Part shown: positions 25,964 to 34,426 of the stretch, piece after piece
How the letters are laid out: the number at the start of each line of letters is the position of its first letter
How positions within the stretch are numbered: the stretch's first letter is position 1
Assembly: GCA_964560765.1 (NCBI GenBank)
Contig: CAZLMG010000042.1
Span: 1-41,125 of the forward strand
Origin: CAZLMG01 sp964560765
GTDB taxonomy: Bacteria > Bdellovibrionota_B > Oligoflexia > Oligoflexales > CAZLMG01
Length of the DNA stretch: 41,125 nt
Direction of reading: 5' to 3'
The notes under the pieces: generated by a model
Seen by the model: only the letters and a program-made list of their open reading frames with translations
Database searches by the model: none
Told to the model about the DNA's origin: nothing
Made by a program: the position numbers and the translations under genes

Positions 25964-27144
25964 ATGCCGAAATGCTGGAAAAGGTGGCGAATTTTGAGCA
26001 TTTTCGGTCGCATCCTCATCGCAGCTTTCGCTATCGCGGTCACCTTGGGCGCAATGGCATGTACCAAGTCGCGCTCGGGTTCCGCTGAGAGTCGCTCTCC
26101 AGCGGCTGCCGCCAAAAAACGTCCGGTCAACACCGATGGTGAGATTCCGGGATACCTGGCAGAGACTCCGGATGGCCTGGCCAACATGTTCGTACCGGCA
26201 AGCATCGCTGATCCCGATATCCATCCCATTCAAATCAACTACGCCAAGACCACCGATGCCTGGGTGATCAGCCAAGCCCTGAATCAGCCAGCACAGGTCT
26301 CGATTGAAGATGGCAGCGGAGGCACACTGCCACTTGCCGGCGAAACGCGGCATCGCGTCTATGCTCGGCGCGATGATGTCGCTGCTTGCAGCGGCCTGGC
26401 CATGACCATCGAACTTGATCAAGAGCCGGGCGCACTTGTCTACCGGAAACCTGTCGGCCAGGACTGGACCATCGATCATGATGCGACAACGGACGCAAAT
26501 CTCTATGCCGGTTCGTTTTTTATTGATCGCGACGATCGACCAACATTGTTCATGGATTCGACAGCCTATTCATCTACCATCATTCAGTACCAAGCCAATT
26601 CTGATGGAACCTGGGGTTCAACGACTCCCGCGGGGTCAACCATCGGATCGGACGGAGGTGTGTACAATGCCATCGCGAAACAAGATTCAGTTGGGGGAGT
26701 GCGCCTTGTCTCTACATCAAATGACGTCCGCCCCATATATTGGCGGGGTAAGTCTTGGCTCGATCCGTGTCGGCAGATACGGTCGACCCAGCACCGCAAG
26801 TAGTCGTCTCCTCGAACAATGAAGTATTCTTGTATCTCTTTGAGTCAACTTCCGCTGCCAGCAGTTCCTATATTCTGAAGCTATCGTCTGACGGTGCCGC
26901 ATTTATAGCTCTCGCCACCCTTGACGGCTGTGAGCAACACAACAGCACAAAACGTGGTGGTTTGTTAGCCATTGATTCCCGCGACTATCTCCATGCCGTA
27001 TGCACGGGGCAGAATGCCATCCGCCACTACGAAGTTTCGCCGACGGGCGGGATGGTCAGCCACATCGCGGAAGAAGGAAGAACCGACGTCCGCTTCTGGA
27101 ACGGCCTACAGGCCATCGGCACGCGTGGCAAAGGCAATCGGTAG
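25964..27144 (+). pseudogene. Frameshifted PGYL-motif lipoprotein gene
   Basis: A lipoprotein gene broken by a frameshift. The first frame (25964-26803) encodes a signal peptide with lipobox LGAMAC, an Ala/Ser linker, and GEIPGYLAETPDGLANMFVP, closely matching the divergent DUF1554 lipoprotein. The protein similarity then continues in another frame: SWLDP in the first frame is followed by SADTVDPAPQVVVSSNNEVF in the frame that is open from 26752 to 27144, so one indel lies at about 26750-26775. The body reads like a propeller (SFFIDRDDRPTLFMDS, GGLLAIDSRDYLHAVC). The C-terminus also ends abruptly before a region of gene remnants. A sequencing error at the shift is possible. TTG 25994, preceded by AAGGTGG, is an alternative start. 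Confidence 0.6.
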
Positions 27145-27147
27145 AAA

Positions 27148-27360
27148 TCATCCGACCTCAACATCAGGACAAAGCGCTTGCCGCGGGGAAATCATAATCG
27201 ATAAATTCTTTTCCGCCCTATACGGATTGTAGGCGCGGCAGAGCACCTGCAAGTTACCGCTATCGCGTGAGGACCATGCGTTGTAAAAACTCTCCCCTCG
27301 GTCAAACGAGGAATCATCGCTGTCGAGTTTGCGCGCGAACTTTCCTATGAACGGCCGCAC
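27148..27360 (-). pseudogene. Possible HNH endonuclease remnant
   Basis: This 70-codon minus-strand frame contains SGNLQVLCRAYNPYRAEKN, which looks like the C-terminal part of an HNH nuclease (typically GG...xNLQxLCRxHNxxxAE). The preceding His-His-rich part of the motif is not visible, so only a decayed fragment could be present. It lies in a region with no intact gene, next to a frameshifted lipoprotein. Confidence 0.3.
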
Positions 27361-27632
27361 CGGCGAGACTTCTTCGGTCTTTTTTGGGTGTTATCGGCTG
27401 ACAGCAAATGGACTGCCGCAGCTACGGTCAGCGCCGCCCTGAATCCCGATATTTTAGACATACTTTCTGGTAGTTACGACTATGGCCACAGCAATTCTTC
27501 GGTACCCCACCAACATCCAAATTGCGGCGCTGTCCCGTCACGATTACGATTTTTCTGCGGGCTGACGCACGATGTCGCTGGCGCTAATGCTGCAGCGATC
27601 CATCCACGAACTCTCAACCGCCAGGAGGAACG
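27361..27632. other. Decayed or non-coding stretch
   Basis: No gene is supported. A plus-strand frame from 27388 begins SADSKWTAAATVSAALNPD and could be a decayed end of the frameshifted lipoprotein upstream, but it has no ribosome binding site or family match. The right end contains AGGAGG at 27623-27628, the ribosome binding site of the next gene. Confidence 0.3.
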
Positions 27633-29060
27633 ATGCGAATGCCCCGACTTGTACGAGATTATTTTTACTATGCGACGGCTACAGTGATTTTGCTAACGTC
27701 GAACTTCGGCATTGCACAAACAGCAAAGTTTGTCGCCGCGCCCCATGCTTGCTCGGCCGCCCATTGCAACAACCAGAACTCTGACTTGGCGCTCTTGCCA
27801 CCATCACCCACAGGTTCAATGCTCTTGAAAAAGTGGAACCGCTACGGCGGCAGCACGTTTGGTTTGGGATGCTCGTCAAATGGGACGCGCTTTGCATGTT
27901 CCTTTGGGCCAACGACCCTGACGCCTGCCACCAACGTGGCCGTGTTTGATAGCAATGGTAACTTGCTTTGGGAGGCTCCATCGGCCTTCCGATCCAACGG
28001 CTTGTCCGGACTTGCATCCGGTTCAGCACCCATCATTGACAGCAGCGGTGGCATCATTGCTACCGATGAGGAGCGGATCATTCGTTTTGATGCCAACGGC
28101 AACATGGTGTGGAATACTCCGCACCCATCCGATGGACTACCTATCAGCCCGGTCTTGCTCGACGATGGCTCCCTATTTCTTGCCCGCAAAACCCTTCCCA
28201 GCTCCGACTCGGCCTCTATCGTTTACTACGACAGCGCGACGGGATCCCTCTTAGCAGAGCTGCTTTTGACAGCTCCCCATCTTGACGGTCATTTTGATAC
28301 AGCGAACACACCGGCGACGCGGGGGAACCGCGTTTATGTTTTAACTAATTTCGTGCCACAGCAGAGCGACGATCCGAATGCTAAACTTGGCCGCATGTAC
28401 GCCATCGATAGCTATCCGAATGCCGTCAACGTCCAAGATCGACTGCAAGTTGCCTGGCACTTTGATTTCCGTGCGCCAAGCGGCGCCAGTCCGACTGTCC
28501 ATGGCAATTACATCTACTTCGATGGCTTGGGGACGGATCCCTCGGCGGCCGGTATGGATAGACCGACGATTTTCGCGCTAGAAGATATGGGCAGTACCTA
28601 TCGCGTCGAGTATGCCTTCTCACCGATTGCTAAACAGGCGCAAGCTTCCTTTGCGCGTGATCCTCGCGGCGGCTTCTGGATCTATGGCTTGGGCGAGACA
28701 AAACTCTATCGCATCTCCGACCGCGCGCCGGGTCAGATTCTCGACACGATCGAAGTGGGAGAGCATCTAGCACCGCATAGAGGCGCCGCATTCGGTCCGA
28801 CGTCAGCTCTTACTATCGCTGGAGACGCTTCTCGCCCGGTATTGCACTTTGCGGTAAAGACCACCACCAGTGATCTCTTGAGTCCCACTTACGTCTTCAG
28901 CATGGACCTTGTTCGCAAAATACCCGATTGGCTAGTGCAAACATCAAAGATACTCGATGTGCCGGCAGGACAGTTTCCCGTCGTCAGGGATGCGAATGGG
29001 CAAAGCCGCGTGGTATTCACCACCTTTTTCTCGGGCCCGTATGTGATTGGTCGCCCGTAA
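27633..29060 (+). CDS. Secreted PQQ-type beta-propeller protein
   Basis: A 475-residue exported protein (signal peptide core ATATVILLTSNFGIAQ). The body shows propeller blades of the PQQ/BamB kind: VAVFDSNGNLLWEAP, IIRFDANGNMVWNTPHP, IVYYDSATGSLLAELLL, GRMYAIDSY and TIFALEDMGSTYRVEY. These are strand-turn repeats with x-x-D-x-x-G-x-x-x-W. A short cysteine pair (HACSAAHCNN) near the N-terminus may form a disulfide. It has no lipobox, unlike BamB, so it is probably periplasmic or released. The start is strongly supported by AGGAGG 4 bases upstream. The role is unknown; such propellers usually bind proteins. Confidence 0.7.
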   Translation: MRMPRLVRDYFYYATATVILLTSNFGIAQTAKFVAAPHACSAAHCNNQNSDLALLPPSPTGSMLLKKWNRYGGSTFGLGCSSNGTRFACSFGPTTLTPATNVAVFDSNGNLLWEAPSAFRSNGLSGLASGSAPIIDSSGGIIATDEERIIRFDANGNMVWNTPHPSDGLPISPVLLDDGSLFLARKTLPSSDSASIVYYDSATGSLLAELLLTAPHLDGHFDTANTPATRGNRVYVLTNFVPQQSDDPNAKLGRMYAIDSYPNAVNVQDRLQVAWHFDFRAPSGASPTVHGNYIYFDGLGTDPSAAGMDRPTIFALEDMGSTYRVEYAFSPIAKQAQASFARDPRGGFWIYGLGETKLYRISDRAPGQILDTIEVGEHLAPHRGAAFGPTSALTIAGDASRPVLHFAVKTTTSDLLSPTYVFSMDLVRKIPDWLVQTSKILDVPAGQFPVVRDANGQSRVVFTTFFSGPYVIGRP

Positions 29061-29073
29061 CGGTCGGGCGACC
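29049..29073. terminator. Hairpin at the end of the propeller gene
   Basis: GGTCGCCCG (29049-29057) and CGGGCGACC (29065-29073) form a perfect 9-base stem with a 7-base loop that spans the stop codon at 29058-29060. No T tract follows. Together with the next hairpin it lies between convergent genes. Confidence 0.45.
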
Positions 29074-29114
29074 TCTCCTCCAACCTAGAAACTCTAGCAT
29101 TCGCTGAACGATGC

Positions 29115-29134
29115 GCCGGTCACTACTGACCGGC
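29115..29134. terminator. Hairpin overlapping the stop of the duplicated-domain lipoprotein gene
   Basis: GCCGGTCA (29115-29122) and TGACCGGC (29127-29134) form a perfect 8-base stem with a CTAC loop. The stop codon of the minus-strand lipoprotein gene (29123-29125) lies in the loop. It may act as a transcription or mRNA-stability element. Confidence 0.4.
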
Positions 29135-30097
29135 CGTTTGCGCCGCCCGCATCCACTCCTCGCCAATCCGCTGAAAGCCTTTGCTCACTTCCAAGAGCAC
29201 CTGTTTGGCTTTCGCCGGCTCGGCCGCGGAAAGGTCCGTCCGATATTCCACCTCGGTCATCACGGCCCGAATGAAAGGCTTCCAATCGGCGAACAGGGGA
29301 TTGATGCGTCGGTATTCGCTCTCTTCGGTCTGATAGTAACGATCCAGCGACATCTGCAGCGCACTCAGCACCACCTTGGTTGATGAAGTGTGATCCAGGG
29401 TTGCGGCGGTATCCTTCAACAGGACAGCCAATGCGTTGCTGGTGCGAATAGGATAGGTGTCAAACTTCGCGACAAAATTGCGACGACCGGGTGCCGTGTT
29501 CCCCCAGTCCTTGGCCCGAGACATAACCAGCTCGTCAAGGCTGGCAAACTTTTCCGTACCGAAATGAGCCAACACTTCCGCCTGCAACGCGTCACCGAGC
29601 TCCTCAAATCCCTGCGCCACCTCGAGTAACGCTTTCGCATACGCCGCATGGTCCCTGGTATTGAGCTGACGTTGCACGACCATCTCAGCAAGCACCACGT
29701 CGATGAATGGTTTCCAGTCGGTCTCGCGCGGATTGATGGTTCGATATTTGCCGTCAGTCTCCAGATAGAACTGATCCATCAGTGGCCTCATCGCCTCGAC
29801 TGCCGCTTGCACATCTTGCTCCTGGCGCATCGTCTCGGCCGTGGTGCGCAGGACTTTGCTCATGGCGCGAGTCGTGCTGACGGGTTCGTGATCGAACCTC
29901 ACAACGTAAGGCCACCTGCCCGGCCCCGACTTCTGCCAGTTTTCCGCCTTTTCCATGACCATATCATCCAGGAAAATGTAGCGGACCTTGATGCCCTCTG
30001 CCGTTACGTCTTCGTTGACGACGGACGAATTTGAATTCGTGGTTTTGCAACCCATCATGGCAACTGTGAACGCCGAGATGACTACGATCCACTTCAT
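29123..30097 (-). CDS. Lipoprotein made of two tandem homologous domains
   Basis: A 324-residue predicted lipoprotein (lipobox MMGC, Cys17). The mature protein is an internal duplication. Residues about 42-170 and 188-318 align unit for unit: FLDDMVMEKAENWQKSGPGR with SLDELVMSRAKDWGNTAPGR, YRTINPRETDWKPFIDVVLAEM with YRRINPLFADWKPFIRAVMTEV, and ALLEVAQGFEELGDALQAE with VLLEVSKGFQRIGEEWMRA. Each unit is helical. No known family is recognised, and the repeated W and RINP residues suggest a structural core. The start has AGGAG upstream. It is convergent with the propeller gene. Confidence 0.7.
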   Translation of the reverse strand: MKWIVVISAFTVAMMGCKTTNSNSSVVNEDVTAEGIKVRYIFLDDMVMEKAENWQKSGPGRWPYVVRFDHEPVSTTRAMSKVLRTTAETMRQEQDVQAAVEAMRPLMDQFYLETDGKYRTINPRETDWKPFIDVVLAEMVVQRQLNTRDHAAYAKALLEVAQGFEELGDALQAEVLAHFGTEKFASLDELVMSRAKDWGNTAPGRRNFVAKFDTYPIRTSNALAVLLKDTAATLDHTSSTKVVLSALQMSLDRYYQTEESEYRRINPLFADWKPFIRAVMTEVEYRTDLSAAEPAKAKQVLLEVSKGFQRIGEEWMRAAQTAGQ

Positions 30098-30462
30098 AAC
30101 ATGCTCCTAGCCTTGTGGCCGAACCAGCCTGAATGCGCCATTGCCTCAGTGTGCTTGGTTCTAACCCATTTGATTCAGGGTCAGGACGAAGCAAGGGCTG
30201 CGCCAGCGGCGTGCACCGCCGTACCTGGGCCAGATCGCGCTAGAATCTGTGGAGGCTGCGGTGTCCTAGCCGAGGTCGACACCGCCTACCGATATTCTTA
30301 GGATCCTTGCCGATGCGATGAACGCGCACAAACAGGCGGAAATCACAGCAAAAGATGCCGATGTCGAGAACCTATTGCAATAGCCCGCCCCAAGTTCTGC
30401 AAGTGTCGCGCTAATCCCCGAATGTAAGGCGCATTTTTGCCATGGATCGCGCTAGGGATGCC
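30098..30462. other. Intergenic region with possible gene remnants
   Basis: No intact gene is seen in 365 bases. A plus-strand frame at 30270-30380 ends LADAMNAHKQAEITAKDADVENLLQ and looks like a helical C-terminus without its beginning. CCTGAAT (30128-30134) and ATTCAGG (30173-30179) form an inverted repeat around a segment containing GGTTCTAACC, which faintly resembles a tRNA T-arm. Confidence 0.3.
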
Positions 30463-31276
30463 TTAGTAGCAGCGAACACCGCTGTTCCAAGTTCGGACGG
30501 GGACGGGTCGACCATAAGAATCCAAACGAGGATTTGGAATGTGCTCGCCTCTTGGAATCGCATCTTGCAACCCACTAGCCACATCGTCTGCCACGTGCCG
30601 GCAATGATCCCCTACCGCCAGAATGGGGTCATAAAGAAAGTTGGCTGTGGCCAAGTATCGTTCCAAGTATCCGCCGCTGCTTCGCAGGTAGCAATCATGG
30701 GCCTCAGTACCGGCATAGCTCTTGTCATTGAGCATGCGGTAAGTGCCGATGCAGACGGTGGTCGCCGAGGCCGCGGCTGCGGCTCCGGCTACTAATGGCG
30801 GCGCAGCAGTCGCTCCGTATGCACTGCAGGCCTGTGTGCCGAATCCATAGCCGAGGACGAATTCTTCGCCAACCAGGGCCGTCGCCCCGAGGGCTGCTGC
30901 CGTTCGACCATGCGTCCGCACGGCATTGCCCACACTTGTTGCACACGAGCTCAGGCAACGAGATGGCGGGGGCAGGCCCAGAACGACAGCTCGCTTCGGC
31001 AAGCCCGGCAGTCCATGTTCCTCTTGAGATAAGGGGCGAGCGCCCTTTACAAGCGCAGAACAGCATTCGTCAAAGTACGCGCTCGTATCATAATCCCGCC
31101 GTCGCCACGTCGGGGAACTCTCCCGGAGCCCAGCTCATGCCGCGTGTAATCACCACGCAGTTCTCATACGGCAGAGCCGGAACCGCCCCTGATTGCGCCA
31201 TCGCCTCGCCGTTGAGGAGGGGGAGAAAGGAGAACAGGGCCGCCAGAATCCATAACACGTTTCGCTGCTCTCGCAT
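30463..31276 (-). pseudogene. Frameshifted gene for a secreted cysteine-rich protein
   Basis: The reading frame from 31276 encodes a good signal peptide (LWILAALFSFLPLLNGEAMAQ) and ends at 31088 after PGEFPDVATAGL. The next frame continues without a gap as DYDTSAYFDECCSALVKGAR, through LPPPSRCLSSCATSVGNAV, an Ala-rich hydrophobic stretch (about residues 130-165) and TVCIGTYRML, to a stop at 30463. This means one gene of about 270 codons with a single frameshift near 31090. It has about 12 cysteines, suggesting disulfides. The start is supported by GGGGAAGGG upstream. The frameshift could be a real inactivation, a sequencing error, or programmed; no slippery heptamer was evident. No family is recognised. 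Confidence 0.5.
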
Positions 31277-31328
31277 GCGCCCTTCCCCCCATGACAGAGT
31301 AATGATTCAGGAGCGTTGCCAAGGGTTT

Positions 31329-33032
31329 TCAGAGAGATGAACTGTACCTGACGACCGCTTCAAACTGCGCCGGACAGAAGCCTTTCGATTGATGCGCTAG
31401 GGTACTGACCCACTTCTCAGGCGAATGGTTCGGAACAGCCTCGGCGTTGTAGAAACCCCAAAACCCTTGGAAGTAGTTACGCTGAACTTGAGCACTGTAC
31501 CGCTGCATGAGTTTAGGAATCGATTGGAAGAGCTCCAGAAATGGCTGCTGCGTGCTCGCGCACAGATTACCCTTAATCCCCGTTCCCACCAGTTTGACAA
31601 ATGGTTTCGACAACAGCCCCATTCGATTCATGGCATCCAGAAATTTCACCTGGGCACCCGTATCGCCAGCCCGCAACTTATCCGTGGTGTAGAAATCAAA
31701 AAAGTATACGTCGGCGCTATCAGGACTGTAGTACCTATTCACAATGTTGGCTGGCAGATTCCACAGAAATGCCTTCTGCGCGATGTAAGCATTATGCGAC
31801 AGCATGATCGGCATCTTCGGATCGAGCTCCGTCAGACGTCGATAAAGGAGTTCGGTGTATTGCCTGGGCACACCGATGCTCGATGCCTCATCAAAAAGAT
31901 AATACCCAGCTAGCCGCGGTCCAAACACTTCGCCAATTTTGACCAAAGTACTCAACTCGTCGTTCAGTGCTGCCACCTTTTGCGAATGATCCTTGCCCAT
32001 CGCGCAATCAGAATACACCCTGACAAATTTATTCATGTCGGGAAGCGTAAAGTTGCGAGTGGATGGAAATCGCACGATGGCTGGCTTAGCAGCAAACGTG
32101 ACGTTCTTGCCATCCACAACCCTGTGGCGATAGTACTCCTCGTTGCAAATCGCACGACTTGCCAATCTGACTCCCAAGATCAGAAACTGACTCTGCCGCA
32201 GATGCGGATTTTTCTCGATCAAGGCCACCGCCTCTTGCGCTTCATCCAAGCCACGTACGTGTATGACCCATCGACGGTGCCCAGCCACATAAAGCCGCTT
32301 GAGCTGCTCTTTGTGTTTGGCATTCAAGCTGCGAAGCGTCGGCATATTGAGGTAATTGGGAAGCAGCCTTTTGTGCAGAAAGTTTTTTTTCAGGTGCAAC
32401 CGAGGGCTACTGAGCTTGATCACTCGATAGGATCCCACTCCCTCTGCTTCAGGCATGACGTCCAGTATAAGCTGACTCGTTTCCACATCCTTTGTTGGTA
32501 TTCCAATATTGACCACCGAAAATTTCCGCGTTCCGGAGCGTGGCATCACTCGCTCTGTATGCAGAGTTGAGCGAATGACACGGCCTTTCGCATCGCGATC
32601 GACCGATCGTATCTTAATGTTAAAATCCGATGACTTTTTATCAACATGAGTCGCGGCTTGAAATGTCCAAAAGCTCCCCGGCGCGGACTTTAGACGCCAG
32701 CGCAAGGTATATGTATCCATCCGCGCACGAGGGATATACAACGTCAACTCATCTTCCTGAGGATCCCAGCGATAATAGCCACGACTCGATGCTTTCTCCG
32801 TCAGCATTACGTCGCCGCTGCTGATCTCAACGCGAGCTCCCGCATCGTAGCTACCAATCTTGTCTCCTTGCAGATGAGCTTCCGGCTCCAGCGCAGACTC
32901 ACCGGGCGCGATCGCCGCGGCAAAGTCCGCAGCCATGTTCTCTTCCTGTGACTTCAATTCGCCGCAGCCGATGAGCGCCGAGGAAAGCAGCACCGTTTGC
33001 AGCATTCCTTTCAGTCTCTCGCAAATATCCAT
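31329..33032 (-). CDS. Large putative lipoprotein, possible TIM-barrel glycoside-hydrolase-like domain
   Basis: A 567-residue predicted lipoprotein with lipobox LIGC near residue 23. The N-terminal third is beta-rich (TLRWRLKSAPGSFWTFQA, SYRVIKLSSPRLHL), like a carbohydrate-binding jelly roll. The C-terminal part (about 230-560) alternates strands and helices: WVIHVRGLDEAQEAV, GPRLAGYYLFDEASSIG, PIMLSHNAYI and ADVYFFDFYTTD. That is how a TIM-barrel glycoside hydrolase reads, with the DE of YLFDE a plausible catalytic acid pair. No GH family number can be assigned. ATG 33032 has TGGAGG 4 bases upstream and gives the lipobox; the open frame extends to 33185. Confidence 0.6.
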   Translation of the reverse strand: MDICERLKGMLQTVLLSSALIGCGELKSQEENMAADFAAAIAPGESALEPEAHLQGDKIGSYDAGARVEISSGDVMLTEKASSRGYYRWDPQEDELTLYIPRARMDTYTLRWRLKSAPGSFWTFQAATHVDKKSSDFNIKIRSVDRDAKGRVIRSTLHTERVMPRSGTRKFSVVNIGIPTKDVETSQLILDVMPEAEGVGSYRVIKLSSPRLHLKKNFLHKRLLPNYLNMPTLRSLNAKHKEQLKRLYVAGHRRWVIHVRGLDEAQEAVALIEKNPHLRQSQFLILGVRLASRAICNEEYYRHRVVDGKNVTFAAKPAIVRFPSTRNFTLPDMNKFVRVYSDCAMGKDHSQKVAALNDELSTLVKIGEVFGPRLAGYYLFDEASSIGVPRQYTELLYRRLTELDPKMPIMLSHNAYIAQKAFLWNLPANIVNRYYSPDSADVYFFDFYTTDKLRAGDTGAQVKFLDAMNRMGLLSKPFVKLVGTGIKGNLCASTQQPFLELFQSIPKLMQRYSAQVQRNYFQGFWGFYNAEAVPNHSPEKWVSTLAHQSKGFCPAQFEAVVRYSSSL

Positions 33033-33467
33033 GTAGCCTCCAGCAGTCTGTGTTGTCACAACAACTGCAAAGATGGCTCCGTCCAACTCAGCATCAGCAA
33101 GTCCTGAGGTATTGAGAACTTGCCTCATTTTGCACTGCCCCGAGGTGAAGAATGCGTCCATTTTCGCACCAGGCTTTCTTCGCAACTAATTGTATGAATT
33201 ACATTATTGTCGCATCGCCACGCCCAGCGTGGGTCACGGCAACGTCAGAATTCTATGTCCTACCCACGATACGGAAATCAAAGGACAACTGAGCACCTGG
33301 CTGCGCAAACTCATCCTTGATGTGTGGATCCGCATTCACTTCCTCGGCTGGATAGATGTGCACCCTTGGCCTGTTATTACAACTGCCATGGACCAAGGAA
33401 ACGATGTGGCCGGTGAATTGCAGGTTGTGAAATTACGAATGCAGAACGATGGCCACGGAGTATGACG
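33033..33467. other. Intergenic region with one doubtful ORF
   Basis: A plus-strand frame (TTG 33190 or later, to 33465) encodes up to 91 residues including LSTWLRKLILDVWIRIHFLGWIDVHPW. Its stop overlaps an ATG of the pilin-like gene as ATGA, and its codon use is fairly gene-like, but it has no ribosome binding site or family match. I do not call it a gene. The region should also contain the promoter of the divergent lipoprotein gene. Confidence 0.3.
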
Positions 33468-34406
33468 ATGAATGCTCGATTAACCATTTTCAAAGACCTC
33501 TGTCAGCTACAACCCCGACACGACTCTGGGATGTCTTTAGTATCTGTAATGGTCGCCATGGTCATTGGTGGTATTGTCGCTGTGAATGCGACTCAACTCA
33601 TTTCAACGCAGATGCGAGCCCAAAAGAAGGTCATGGACGACTTTGGGCTCACTGCTGCTGCTCGTTACATTCAAGACAATGTGAGCTGTCAAACTACTGT
33701 CGACAAAATCGTGGCTTCGGGTATGTCGGTCGAAAAGTGTGTCGAGCGCGAGGATATTATCCGGCTCTGGAATACTGGAGAACCATCGCGGGTGCTAGTG
33801 AAAGATGACTCTGAAAAGCCGACCTGGATCGGCGACTGGATTGTCCGAGCCACTTGTGCTCCATCAGGAGTTCGCGTCATGTTCTCGCGACCTAGAAAGG
33901 ATGCCGTCAATCCTCTGCGGCTGCTCAGTACGGCCACGGGGCGCTTCGAGAAGGACCCCCTTACCCGCAAGGCCATGAACTGGGCAAATACTCCTCAACC
34001 ATTTGATCGTCCACTCTGCGCGGAACTCTTCAACAAGAAGGAGGATGACAACAAAGCCAGAACTCCGTTTGGCAAGTGCGTGTTCTATGATCAAACCTTT
34101 GCCCGCACAAAGACACCCCGCAGCCGCGACCCAAACTGGCGTATCTCTAAATACACCTGCCCAAGCAACTATCCTGTAGCCGTATCCGCCAATGTCAACC
34201 CAGCGTGCAATTCGGTGGATTCCATTGTGCATCGAGTCGAGAAAGCCGATTCGGGTTATCCCCGTGGCGTCACGTGCAATGTGCTTTTCTATCAGGATGC
34301 CAATTTTCTGAGCGCCTCTGATAAGGCGGCCAGAAGGGCTCAGTGTCAAGACTTGGATATGAACCCGGAGATTGCCCAGTGTGAATATCTCTGCTGCCAG
34401 CTGTAG
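33468..34406 (+). CDS. Type IV pilin-like protein with MSLVSV signal
   Basis: A 312-residue protein with a prepilin-like N-terminus: a basic leader, then DSG at the cleavage site and MSLVSVMVAMVIGGIVAVNAT as the hydrophobic helix. Position +5 of the predicted mature protein is Val, not the usual Glu; the paralogue at 38238 shares MSLxSVMVxM. The globular part is cysteine-rich (VSCQTT, EKCVER, ATCAPSG, PLCAEL, GKCVFY, YTCPSN, PACNSV, VTCNVL, AQCQDL, AQCEYLCCQL), which suggests an extracellular disulfide-bonded adhesin or minor-pilin role. ATG 33468 with CGGAG 7 bases upstream is preferred; ATG 33462 is an alternative. It stands alone, separated from three other pilin-like genes by two genes. 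Confidence 0.65.
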   Translation: MNARLTIFKDLCQLQPRHDSGMSLVSVMVAMVIGGIVAVNATQLISTQMRAQKKVMDDFGLTAAARYIQDNVSCQTTVDKIVASGMSVEKCVEREDIIRLWNTGEPSRVLVKDDSEKPTWIGDWIVRATCAPSGVRVMFSRPRKDAVNPLRLLSTATGRFEKDPLTRKAMNWANTPQPFDRPLCAELFNKKEDDNKARTPFGKCVFYDQTFARTKTPRSRDPNWRISKYTCPSNYPVAVSANVNPACNSVDSIVHRVEKADSGYPRGVTCNVLFYQDANFLSASDKAARRAQCQDLDMNPEIAQCEYLCCQL

Positions 34407-34426
34407 GCTAGGACTTAGTACCCACC

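Noticed and set aside
25946..26479. A long minus-strand frame opposite the frameshifted lipoprotein.
   Set aside because: It lies antisense to a clear lipoprotein frame with lipobox and PGYL segment and has no domain of its own.
27482..27565. A 27-codon plus-strand ORF (MATAILRYPTN...) considered as a small peptide gene.
   Set aside because: No ribosome binding site and located in a decayed region.
30110..30190. A tRNA-like segment (GGTTCTAACC flanked by CCTGAAT/ATTCAGG); the opposite strand translates to text like that of mis-translated tRNA genes (GLEPST).
   Set aside because: The stem next to the T-loop-like sequence has only three pairs and the distances do not fit acceptor, D and anticodon arms. 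At best a decayed remnant.
33190..33465. A 91-codon frame ending in an ATGA overlap with the pilin-like gene.
   Set aside because: Only a TTG start directly after a stop, no ribosome binding site; not strong enough to call as a gene.
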